A stretch of 28,089 nucleotides of DNA, taken from contig NZ_BAABDD010000048.1 of NCBI RefSeq assembly GCF_039539445.1, forward strand, positions 1-28,089. The letters run 5' to 3'. Below are positions 1 through 6,331 of this stretch, piece by piece (position 1 is the stretch's first letter; each line of letters begins with the position of its first letter). A program made the translations under genes and the position numbers. This stretch comes from Salinactinospora qingdaonensis. GTDB taxonomy: Bacteria; Actinomycetota; Actinomycetes; Streptosporangiales; Streptosporangiaceae. The notes beneath the pieces are model-generated. The model was not told where the DNA came from, searched no databases, and saw nothing but the letters and a program-made list of their open reading frames with translations.

Positions 1-551
1 TCGTGGCGATCATGCCCCGACCACCGCCCCTCTCCCACCGTGCACAGACCCACCCCCAACCGAAACCACCCCGCCACCACCCCCACCCACCACTTACCCT
101 CACCGCCCAACGTCGCCACCGGCCCCCCAACGCACAGCACCGGTCTCCGAACCACCCCACCCACCGGCTGCTGTCGCCGCCTACGTTGCCGCCGGAAACC
201 CCAGCCAGCAGTACCGACAATGAGGCCCGAGCCAGCAGCACCGACAACTCGAGGCCCCAGCCACCACCCGCCCCCGCCACCAGCACCCCCACGGGCGATC
301 CCACCCGCCACCCCACCCACCGGCTGCTGTCGCCGCCCTGCGTCGCCGCCGGAAACCCCAACGGCCAGCACCGCCCCCTGCCCCCAGTCACCCGGCCCTC
401 GCCGCCCCACGTTGCGGCTTCGGTTCCTGATCCCCAGCACCGATCCCCGAGCTACCTCCACCCACTGGTGGCCTGGGCGCTCAACTAACCAGAGGCGCGG
501 CCGGCCTGTGGAAAGCCGCTTCCCCGAGTGCTTCCGGGCTACCCTGTGGAC
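1..551. repeat. Degenerate C-rich repeat tract upstream of aroA, probably non-coding
   Basis: The + strand is extremely C-rich and G-poor. A block at 152-203 recurs at 308-360 with a few substitutions and one single-base length difference. Looser relatives sharing a core ending in CAGCACCG or CAGTACCG lie around 101-143 and 399-444. Spacing is about 70-78 bases or a multiple of it. Two long overlapping open frames (3-488 and 40-603) run through it and would give proline-, histidine- and threonine-rich peptides. The single-base indel between the best copies puts the repeats in different frames, so neither frame is conserved as protein. I therefore read this as decayed tandem repeats rather than a gene. 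No RNA gene or clear promoter is visible. Confidence 0.55.
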
Positions 552-1826
552 ATGCCTAACTCCGCGCCCCACTGGCCCGCGCCCACCGCTACCGGCCCGC
601 TAAACGCCACGGTGAGCCTGCCCGGTTCCAAGTCGATGACTAACCGCGCGCTCGTCCTGGCCGCGCTGTCTGAGACGCCCAGTGTCATCCGCCGTCCCCT
701 GCGTAGCCGCGACACCGAACTCATGGCGGCGGCGCTGCGGGGGTTGGGCACCGAGCTCACCGACGCCGGACAGGACTGGTCGGTGACCCCTGCCGCGCTG
801 CGCGGCCCCACCTCAGTGGACGTGGGTAACGCCGGCACGGTCATGCGTTTCGTGCCGCCGCTGGCGGCGCTCTGCAACGGTGACGTGTCCTTTGACGGCG
901 ACCCTCGCGCGCGCGAGCGGCCCGTTGGGCCGCTGCTGGCGGCGCTGCGGTCGCTGGGCGTCGACATCGACGACGGAGGGCGGGGCGCGCTCCCCCTAGT
1001 CATCCACGGACGAGGAACGGTGCACGGCGGCCCGGTCACCCTCGACGCCTCCGGGTCGTCCCAATTCGTCTCAGCACTGCTGCTCAGCGCCCCCCAGTTC
1101 GACAAGGGCGTCGAGGTGCGCCATGAGGGCGGGCCGATCCCCTCCCAACCGCACCTGGACATGACAGTGGCGATGCTGCGCGACATGGGCGCCCAAGTCG
1201 ACACCTCCACTCCCCAGATGTGGCGTGTGGCCCCGGGCACGGTGCGCGCCGAAGAGATCGTCGTCGAACCCGACCTGTCCAACGCCGCCCCATTCTTAGC
1301 CGCCGCGCTGGTCACCGGCGGCAGCGTCACCGTGCGCGACTGGCCGCGCGAAACCACACAGCCCGGTGACGCGCTCCGGGAACTGTTCACCCGCATGGGC
1401 GGCGAGGTCTCCTTCGACGCCGCCGGGTTGACGCTACGCGGCTCCGGCGAGATCCGCGGTATCGACGCCGACCTGCGAGAAGTGGGAGAACTGACCCCGA
1501 CCATCGCGGCGGTCGCGGCGCTGGCGGCCACACCTTCCCGATTGACCGGAGTGGCGCACCTGCGCCGCCACGAGACCGACCGCATCGCCGCACTGGTCGC
1601 CGAGATCAACGCGCTAGGCGGAGCCGCAACCGAACTAGCCGACGGTCTGACAATCCACCCCGCTCCCCTCCACAGCGGCGTATTCCACAGCTACGACGAC
1701 CACCGCATGGCCACCTCAGGCGCCGTGATCGGGCTGGCGGTGCCCGGGGTCGAAGTGGAAAACATCGCGACCACAGGCAAGACACTCCCAGACTTTCCCG
1801 CGCTGTGGGGCGAGGTCGTGGCATGA
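552..1826 (+). CDS. aroA: 3-phosphoshikimate 1-carboxyvinyltransferase (EPSP synthase)
   Basis: Cytoplasmic shikimate-pathway enzyme that condenses shikimate-3-phosphate with phosphoenolpyruvate. The 424-residue length is normal for the family. Visible motifs are PGSKSMTNRAL near residues 24-34 (substrate-binding Lys-Ser), RSRDTELM at 51-58, GNAGTVMRF at 92-100, DPRARERP near 117-124, SGSSQFVSALLL mid-protein and DDHRMA near the C-terminus. The ATG at 552 is chosen because the protein then begins just before the WPAPTATG segment typical of actinobacterial AroA. An in-frame GTG at 528 would add eight residues. Neither start has a strong ribosome binding site, so a leaderless or weakly led message is possible. 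The stop overlaps the rsgA start by 4 bp (ATGA), so the two genes are translationally coupled. Confidence 0.96.
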   Translation: MPNSAPHWPAPTATGPLNATVSLPGSKSMTNRALVLAALSETPSVIRRPLRSRDTELMAAALRGLGTELTDAGQDWSVTPAALRGPTSVDVGNAGTVMRFVPPLAALCNGDVSFDGDPRARERPVGPLLAALRSLGVDIDDGGRGALPLVIHGRGTVHGGPVTLDASGSSQFVSALLLSAPQFDKGVEVRHEGGPIPSQPHLDMTVAMLRDMGAQVDTSTPQMWRVAPGTVRAEEIVVEPDLSNAAPFLAAALVTGGSVTVRDWPRETTQPGDALRELFTRMGGEVSFDAAGLTLRGSGEIRGIDADLREVGELTPTIAAVAALAATPSRLTGVAHLRRHETDRIAALVAEINALGGAATELADGLTIHPAPLHSGVFHSYDDHRMATSGAVIGLAVPGVEVENIATTGKTLPDFPALWGEVVA

Positions 1827-2809
1827 AAGGGGGGCGGCGCTACCTCGACGAGGACGATGTCCGGGTTCGGGCACGCGGCGGCTCGCGACCGCGTACCCGG
1901 CGCCGACCCAAACACGAAGACGCCGAACAGGGGTTCGTGACAGCCGTCGACCGGGGGCGCTACCACTGCCTAGTAGGCGACCGCTCAGTCGTGGCGATGA
2001 AAGCGCGCGAACTGGGACGCGGCAGCATCGTCGTAGGCGACCGCGTAGCCCTCGTCGGCGACCTCTCCGGCCTGCCCGACACCCTCGCCCGCGTAGTCCG
2101 CGTCGAGGAACGCAGCTCAGTGCTGCGCCGCACCGCCGACGACACCGACCCAGTAGAACGGGTCATCGTCGCCAACGCCGACCAACTCGTCATCGTCGTC
2201 TCCCTCGCCGACCCCGAACCGCAGCCGCGGCTGATCGACCGCTGCCTAGTGGCCGCCTTCGACGCCGGACTCGCCCCGCTGCTGTGCCTGACAAAATCCG
2301 ACCTCGCCGCGCCCGACGAACTCCGCAGCACCTATTCCGCGCTGGGCGTACCCGCCGTGACCATGCGCAAAGACGGCGACATCAGCGAGGTGCGCTCCCA
2401 CCTCTCGGGGAAGTTGAGCGTCCTCGTCGGCTCCTCCGGAGTGGGCAAATCCACGCTGGTGAACATGCTCGTCCCCGAAGCCGAACGCGCCATCGGCACC
2501 GTCAACCCTGTGACCGGTCGAGGACGCCACACCTCCACGTCAGCAGTCGCCCAACCCATCGAAGGCGGCTGGATCATCGACACGCCAGGCGTGCGCAGCT
2601 TCGGCCTCGCCCACGTCCAACCCGACGACGTGATCGCGGGCTTCCCCGACTTGGCCGAGACCGTTACGGAATGCCCGCCCGGCTGCTCGCACACCACAGC
2701 GGCTTCCGGCTGCGCCCTCGACACCGAGACAGCGCAAAATCACCTCGACCCAGCGCGCGTGAACTCGCTACGGCGACTCCTGGCCAGCCGCGAAGAAACC
2801 GTGAACTGA
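1823..2809 (+). CDS. rsgA: Ribosome small-subunit-dependent GTPase RsgA (circularly permuted GTPase)
   Basis: GTPase that acts in late maturation of the 30S ribosomal subunit. The motif order is permuted as expected: TKSD (G4) at 157-160 precedes GSSGVGKS (G1/P-loop) at 203-210 and DTPG (G3) at 253-256. An OB-fold-like N-terminal segment occupies roughly residues 35-105. The C-terminal zinc-binding motif is present, with Cys284, Cys288, His290 and Cys297. The N-terminus (YLDEDDVRVR followed by GSRPRTRRRPKHED) matches the usual actinobacterial form. The ATG at 1823 overlaps the aroA stop; a GTG at 1805 is in frame but would lie deeper inside aroA. It converges with the HAD gene, with 35 bp between the stops. 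Confidence 0.95.
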   Translation: MKGGRRYLDEDDVRVRARGGSRPRTRRRPKHEDAEQGFVTAVDRGRYHCLVGDRSVVAMKARELGRGSIVVGDRVALVGDLSGLPDTLARVVRVEERSSVLRRTADDTDPVERVIVANADQLVIVVSLADPEPQPRLIDRCLVAAFDAGLAPLLCLTKSDLAAPDELRSTYSALGVPAVTMRKDGDISEVRSHLSGKLSVLVGSSGVGKSTLVNMLVPEAERAIGTVNPVTGRGRHTSTSAVAQPIEGGWIIDTPGVRSFGLAHVQPDDVIAGFPDLAETVTECPPGCSHTTAASGCALDTETAQNHLDPARVNSLRRLLASREETVN

Positions 2810-2844
2810 GCCCCCTCGCCGGCTGGCCACCGGTGCCACTGCCC

Positions 2845-3567
2845 CTACTCCGTCACCGCAGGACTACGTACCCCGATCTCGTCGAGACGCTCCAGCATGT
2901 CACGCGGGTCGGTGTAAACCCGGTAAGCGCCGGTGCGCTCCAACTCCTCCCGACCGTAGCCGCCCGACAGCAGACCGATCCCCAAGCCGCCGGCCCGCCG
3001 CGCCGCCAACAAATCCCAGACACTGTCTCCCACGATCATCGTGTGGCGAGGGTCCACGTTGAGTCGCGCCGCCGCAGCAAGAAAAAGATCAGGGTCAGGC
3101 TTGGCGTGCCGCACCAGATCACGGGTGATCATCGGGGTGTCCTCGGGCAGCCCGAGCAGCTCCAAAGCCGAGCCCGCCGTTTCCCGGCGCCCACTCGTGG
3201 CAATCGCCCAGGTAACGCCGCGTTCAGTCAGGGTATGCAGCAAGTCCGCGGCGCCAGGCAGCGGACGGACGGAAGCGTGCTGCTTCAGATACTCCCGCGC
3301 GTGGGCACGCTGCAACGAGGCCGCCTGCTCCGCCGTCAGCTCGACGCCCGTTTCGCGGATCAAAGCGGCGACGAACAGGCCGCCGCTCATACCGATACGG
3401 CGGTGAATCCGCCATACCGACAGGTCGATGTCGAGTTCGGCAAGCGCGTTACGCCAGGCGATGACGTGCTGGTAGACGCTGTCGATGAGGGTGCCGTCGA
3501 GGTCGAACAGGAACACCGGGGGCACCGGGTCGGAATAGTTGATTTGCGTCGTCTCACTCACAGCCAA
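2845..3567 (-). CDS. HAD-superfamily phosphatase, phosphoglycolate-phosphatase-like
   Basis: Predicted cytoplasmic phosphomonoesterase of about 240 residues. HAD motif I is FDLDGTLIDS near residues 21-30, with Asp22 the expected nucleophile and Asp24 the acid/base. Motif II is ATSGRR, the motif III lysine is in KPDPDLF, and motif IV is GDSVWD. A helical cap lies between motifs I and II, as in the Gph/beta-phosphoglucomutase subgroup. The substrate cannot be read from sequence. The start is uncertain: TTG at 3567 is the longest option, and a GTG two codons later is equally plausible because neither has a good ribosome binding site. It lies downstream of the TetR gene on the same strand, separated by 131 bp, so co-transcription is possible but not shown. 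Confidence 0.85.
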   Translation of the reverse strand: MAVSETTQINYSDPVPPVFLFDLDGTLIDSVYQHVIAWRNALAELDIDLSVWRIHRRIGMSGGLFVAALIRETGVELTAEQAASLQRAHAREYLKQHASVRPLPGAADLLHTLTERGVTWAIATSGRRETAGSALELLGLPEDTPMITRDLVRHAKPDPDLFLAAAARLNVDPRHTMIVGDSVWDLLAARRAGGLGIGLLSGGYGREELERTGAYRVYTDPRDMLERLDEIGVRSPAVTE

Positions 3568-3698
3568 TCAGTCTCATGACTGCCCCCGGAAAGGAAACTT
3601 CCAACTCGTCGTAGTCGGCGATATCACTACGGGAAGTGACACGGCACTCGTGGGAGCGCGCGCCAGAGCCGGTCGGGCAGCAGCGTGGTCTGGGACGG

Positions 3699-4313
3699 CT
3701 AACGTTGCAGGCTGGCCTGTTGCCCCGCCTCCCGCAGCATGCTTCCCACCACTGTCTCGACATGCTCGGCGGCCCGCTCGGAATCGTTAGGCAACAGCAC
3801 GTAGGAGATCGTGAGCCGCAGTGAGACCTCCGCCACAGTCGCGGCCAAGTCTCCCAACTCCGGCCAGCGCTCGAGCAAAAACGCGGCCATCCGCTCCCCC
3901 AACGCCACATGGATCGGCTGGGCGCGGGTGGTGAGCACCGGCAGCAGCTCAGTGTCACCGGTGATGATGGCCCGCAGGAGGAGATTGTCGGCCGCGGCGG
4001 TCAATGTCCAGCGCGTCGCTTGGCCGACCGCGCGCACCGGCTCACTCTGGTACTCCATCAGGATGGCCACGACATGGTCGAGGAAGCACTCCCCCTCCCG
4101 CAGCACGACCGCCTGTAACAGCCCTTCTTTAGTGCCGAACTCGTTGTAGAGGGTCTGCCGTGACACACCGGCCTGCCCCGCGATGTCAGCCATGCGCATG
4201 CGCGCCCACCGGCCCGCGACGATCTCGGTGTAGGCGGCGTCCAGCAGACGCTCCCTGACACCGCGCCCGGACCGCTGTCCGGCAGGACGGCCATCCCCGC
4301 TGACACGAGTCAT
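3699..4313 (-). CDS. TetR-family transcriptional regulator
   Basis: A 204-residue one-component repressor-type protein. The N-terminal helix-turn-helix spans about residues 20-66: RERLLDAAYTEIVAG, then MADIAGQAGVSRQTLYNEF, then GTKEGLL. This is the canonical TetR_N pattern. The C-terminal ligand-binding half is alpha-helical and not assignable to a ligand. It is divergent from hisN across 137 bp, which is where it might bind. A small inverted sequence (GCACGTGC at 4326-4333) lies just upstream of its own start but is too short to call an operator. No clear ribosome binding site precedes the ATG, so translation may be leaderless. The regulated gene is unknown; the downstream HAD gene or itself are the simplest candidates. 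Confidence 0.88.
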   Translation of the reverse strand: MTRVSGDGRPAGQRSGRGVRERLLDAAYTEIVAGRWARMRMADIAGQAGVSRQTLYNEFGTKEGLLQAVVLREGECFLDHVVAILMEYQSEPVRAVGQATRWTLTAAADNLLLRAIITGDTELLPVLTTRAQPIHVALGERMAAFLLERWPELGDLAATVAEVSLRLTISYVLLPNDSERAAEHVETVVGSMLREAGQQASLQR

Positions 4314-4450
4314 AGCCCTATGGTGGCACGTGCAACGCCTTGCCGTGGGGGAACCGGACCGGGTAAGCGGGGGGTTCGCCGGCTAACACTCCTGTCACGC
4401 AGGGGTGGCGTTCGGGTGGGAACAGACCGAACCAGGTAGCGTTACGCGGC

Positions 4451-5257
4451 ATGGCGGCCTTTGACGACGACCTGCGTCTCGCCCACGTCCTCGCCGACGC
4501 GGCCGATGACATCTCGCTGAAGCACTTCCGGGATCTGGACCTCAAAATCGACACCAAGCCCGACCTCACACCGGTGACTGAAGCCGACCGGGCGGTCGAG
4601 GAGACGCTGCGAAGCGTGCTGTCGCGGGCACGACCGAGGGACGCCGTACTCGGTGAGGAATACGGCAAAACCGGCCACAGTCCCCGCCTGTGGGTACTCG
4701 ACCCGATCGATGGCACAAAGAACTACGTACGCGGTGTCCCGGTGTGGGCAACCCTGATCGCCCTGCTGGAGGTCGACCGGCCCGTCGTGGGGTTGGTCTC
4801 CTCCCCGGCGCTCAGCCGCCGCTGGTGGGCTTCCAAAGGAGGAGGGACCTGGACGGGGCGCAGCCTCACCAAAGCCTCCCGCTGCCAGGTCTCAGGCATC
4901 ACTGAGCTTGCGGACGCTTCGCTGTCCTTCTCGTCGCTGACGGGGTGGGAGGAACAGCACCGCCTGGAGCCCTTCCTGGGACTGACTCGGTCGGTGTGGC
5001 GCACGCGCGCCTACGGCGACTTCTGGTCGCACGTGATGGTCGCCGAGGGCTCAGTCGACATCTCAGCCGAGCCTGAACTGTCGCTGTGGGACGCCGCTCC
5101 CCTACCGATCATCCTGGAGGAGGCAGGTGGGCGCGCCACGGACCTGCGCGCCGGCGCTTTCTCCGACGGCGGAGCGCTGGTGTGCAGCAACGGTGCCCTG
5201 CATGACGCGGCGTTGACCCAGCTCAATGGGGGGCCGACGCCGCTGCGGCTGACCTGA
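4451..5257 (+). CDS. hisN: Histidinol-phosphatase, inositol-monophosphatase family
   Basis: Predicted Mg2+-dependent phosphatase of 268 residues. The metal ligands of the IMPase fold are visible: Glu69/Glu70 in GEEYG, Asp84 and Asp87 in LDPIDGTKNY, and Asp214 in WDAAPL. The N-terminal KPDLTPVTEAD segment is the usual one. In actinomycetes the member of this family found near aroA and rsgA is generally annotated as HisN, which dephosphorylates L-histidinol phosphate. That specificity is inferred from the family and neighbourhood; inositol-1-phosphatase activity cannot be excluded from sequence alone. The ATG at 4451 follows a weak AGGT upstream. The gene is followed by an inverted-repeat element (5303-5454) and converges on the tRNA-fMet gene. 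Confidence 0.85.
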   Translation: MAAFDDDLRLAHVLADAADDISLKHFRDLDLKIDTKPDLTPVTEADRAVEETLRSVLSRARPRDAVLGEEYGKTGHSPRLWVLDPIDGTKNYVRGVPVWATLIALLEVDRPVVGLVSSPALSRRWWASKGGGTWTGRSLTKASRCQVSGITELADASLSFSSLTGWEEQHRLEPFLGLTRSVWRTRAYGDFWSHVMVAEGSVDISAEPELSLWDAAPLPIILEEAGGRATDLRAGAFSDGGALVCSNGALHDAALTQLNGGPTPLRLT

Positions 5258-5302
5258 CCCGGTGGCGGGGGCTGCCGCTTCCGTGCGCCGATGGCAAAGC
5301 CT

Positions 5303-5454
5303 TAGGTTCTGTTTTCGAACGGCTGAGGCGGGGGCCGCGCCGGCTCGTGCCTCGATCGCTGCGCGATCTCGCCAACCCGCGACGCGACAGCGGACGCACT
5401 CACCCGCGTGCGCCCACCGCCTGTCCTCGCCGCTTTGGCCAAAACAACAACCTA
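5303..5454. mobile_element. Inverted-repeat element (MITE-like), copy 1
   Basis: A 152-bp element with terminal inverted repeats. The left end reads TAGGTTCTGTTTTCGAAC and the complement of the right end reads TAGGTTGTTGTTTTGGCCAA. It matches copy 2 (15150-15297, opposite orientation) along nearly its whole length, and similarity stops abruptly at the flanking TA on both sides. Copy 3 is more diverged. An internal GATCGC-TGC-GCGATC hairpin lies at about 5354-5368. It has no coding capacity of note. The TA at each end looks like a 2-bp target duplication, which with short inverted ends suggests a non-autonomous transposon. It sits between the convergent hisN gene and tRNA-fMet gene, so it could also serve as a terminator. 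Confidence 0.75.
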
Positions 5455-5631
5455 GCCGCCGTCCGCGGCTAGTGGCGCGGAGCTGCCGAGCGGGGAGGAG
5501 GCCTCCAACAGCGGGAGGTGGGGCCAGCGGGTACAACGGTGGGTGGCGGCGAGGCTGGGGACCGCTAGAGCGGGACCGTGAGCACAGGCGAGCGCGAAAC
5601 ACTACGCCACCACGAGTTGGCGTAAAACACG
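5455..5631. other. Intergenic segment between element copy 1 and the tRNA terminator
   Basis: About 180 bases with no recognisable gene, RNA or hairpin beyond ordinary GC-rich sequence. The final ten or so bases begin the 147-bp duplicated block that contains the tRNA terminator. Confidence 0.4.
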
Positions 5632-5677
5632 AAAAAGGTCTGTCGTTTCCAACGAAAAATCTCGGAAACGACAGACC
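5632..5677 (-). terminator. Rho-independent terminator of tRNA-fMet gene A
   Basis: Read on the minus strand, a perfect 14-bp stem begins GGTCTGTCGTTTCC, has a 13-nt loop, closes with GGAAACGACAGACC and is followed directly by five T residues. It starts 6 nt after the tRNA 3' CCA. The same structure is repeated downstream of the second tRNA copy, with one base changed in the loop (5653 versus 6083). Confidence 0.95.
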
Positions 5678-5683
5678 CTCGTC

Positions 5684-5760
5684 TGGTAGCGGGGACAGGA
5701 TTTGAACCTGCGACCTCTGGGTTATGAGCCCAGCGAGCTACCGAACTGCTCCACCCCGCG
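5684..5760 (-). tRNA. Initiator tRNA-fMet (CAT anticodon), copy A
   Basis: A 77-nt tRNA with encoded CCA. The 5' end is CGCGGGG and the 3' strand is CCCCGCT followed by ACCA, so C1 faces U72 without a Watson-Crick pair; that unpaired end is the hallmark of bacterial initiators. The anticodon arm is GGGCTCATAACCC, giving the three G-C pairs used for P-site selection and a CAU anticodon. The T-arm reads GCAGGTTCAAATCCTGT. It has its own promoter (5775-5803) and terminator (5632-5677). A nearly identical gene lies at 6114-6190. Confidence 0.97.
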
Positions 5761-5774
5761 TCGATGTGTCTTCA

Positions 5775-5803
5775 ACACTAAAGAGCACGGCGCTGCTATG
5801 CAA
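5775..5803 (-). promoter_or_regulatory. Predicted promoter of tRNA-fMet copy A
   Basis: On the minus strand TTGCAT (-35, 5798-5803) and TAGTGT (-10, 5775-5780) are separated by exactly 17 nt. The -10 box ends 14 nt before the mature tRNA 5' end, a normal leader for a tRNA gene. This fits the housekeeping sigma factor. Called by eye from spacing and consensus. Confidence 0.65.
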
Positions 5804-6061
5804 ATCGATGATCCCGTGCGCCGCACGTGCGACTGGTCACCATGCCGCTGTACCCCCGGGGCGGCAGCACAGGGAGGGCCCGCACTGTAGCTCAGCAGGG
5901 ACGTTGCTCAGGGCTCTCGGCGAGACACGGCCGATGCGGGCGCATCCGAGCGAACCGACCACCGGGAACCAAAACGCACTCATAACCGCGCCGCGCCGCA
6001 TTGTCATCGGACATGGGCGGCTTGCGTCCCCTCCTCAAAAAGGGAGGTCGCGTAAAACACG
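5804..6061. other. Intergenic region between the two tRNA-fMet genes
   Basis: No convincing gene. A tRNA-like fragment (GTAGCTCAGCAGG at about 5887-5899, bracketed by complementary 7-mers at 5878-5884 and 5935-5941) is too short and lacks an anticodon arm and T-arm, so it is not called. Confidence 0.4.
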
Positions 6062-6107
6062 AAAAAGGTCTGTCGTTTCCAATGAAAAATCTCGGAAACG
6101 ACAGACC
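6062..6107 (-). terminator. Rho-independent terminator of tRNA-fMet gene B
   Basis: Same 14-bp stem and T5 tract as at 5632-5677, on the minus strand, 6 nt downstream of the tRNA CCA end. One loop base differs from copy A. Confidence 0.95.
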
Positions 6108-6113
6108 CTCGTC

Positions 6114-6190
6114 TGGTAGCGGGGACAGGATTTGAACCTGCGACCTCTGGGTTATGAGCCCAGCGAGCTACCGAACTGCTCCACCCCGCG
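6114..6190 (-). tRNA. Initiator tRNA-fMet (CAT anticodon), copy B
   Basis: Identical in all 77 nt to the gene at 5684-5760, including C1 opposite U72, the three G-C anticodon-stem pairs, the CAU anticodon and encoded CCA. It has a separate promoter (6202-6230) unlike that of copy A, and its own copy of the terminator. Two tandem copies should raise initiator dosage and could allow differential control. Confidence 0.97.
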
Positions 6191-6201
6191 TCGATGTCTC
6201 C

Positions 6202-6230
6202 ACAATAGCGGTTCACCGGCGCGAAACCAA
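6202..6230 (-). promoter_or_regulatory. Predicted promoter of tRNA-fMet copy B
   Basis: On the minus strand TTGGTT (-35, 6225-6230) and TATTGT (-10, 6202-6207) are separated by exactly 17 nt. The -10 box ends 11 nt before the tRNA 5' end. The sequence is unrelated to the promoter of copy A apart from the consensus positions. Confidence 0.6.
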
Positions 6231-6264
6231 ATCAGCGGCGCGGGCGAGCTGTGGGGCCCGCCGA

Positions 6265-6307
6265 GCGTGCCCGGGTGAGGAGAAAATGGTTCCCCATCCG
6301 GGCACGC
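6265..6307 (-). terminator. Hairpin downstream of the UPF0182 gene
   Basis: Inverted repeat with 10-bp arms (GCGTGCCCGG and CCGGGCACGC) and a 23-nt spacer, 25 bases past the UPF0182 stop. It has no long T tract, which is common for actinomycete terminators. It separates UPF0182 from the tRNA-fMet promoter on the same strand. Confidence 0.6.
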
Positions 6308-6331
6308 CCCGTTACAGGCGCGCGGGGCTAA

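Larger units (their letters stand above)
5621..5767. repeat. 147-bp duplicated block (tRNA-fMet plus terminator), copy A
   Basis: Identical to 6051-6197 except for one base in the terminator loop (C at 5653, T at 6083). The block covers the terminator, the tRNA and seven bases 5' of the tRNA. The promoter regions beyond it are unrelated, so the duplication or gene conversion tract ends almost exactly at the mature tRNA 5' end. Confidence 0.95.
6051..6197. repeat. 147-bp duplicated block (tRNA-fMet plus terminator), copy B
   Basis: Second copy of the block at 5621-5767, offset by 430 bases in the same orientation, with one mismatch. The sequence outside the block does not match. Confidence 0.95.

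Noticed and set aside
3..603. Two long proline/histidine-rich open frames upstream of aroA
   Set aside because: They lie in a C-rich repeat tract, overlap each other in different frames, and the best repeat copies differ by one base so protein frame is not kept. No ribosome binding site.
5878..5941. tRNA-like sequence with complementary 7-mers and a GTAGCTCAGCAGG box
   Set aside because: Only 64 nt, with no anticodon arm and no GTTCGA-type T-loop. Probably chance or a very decayed remnant.
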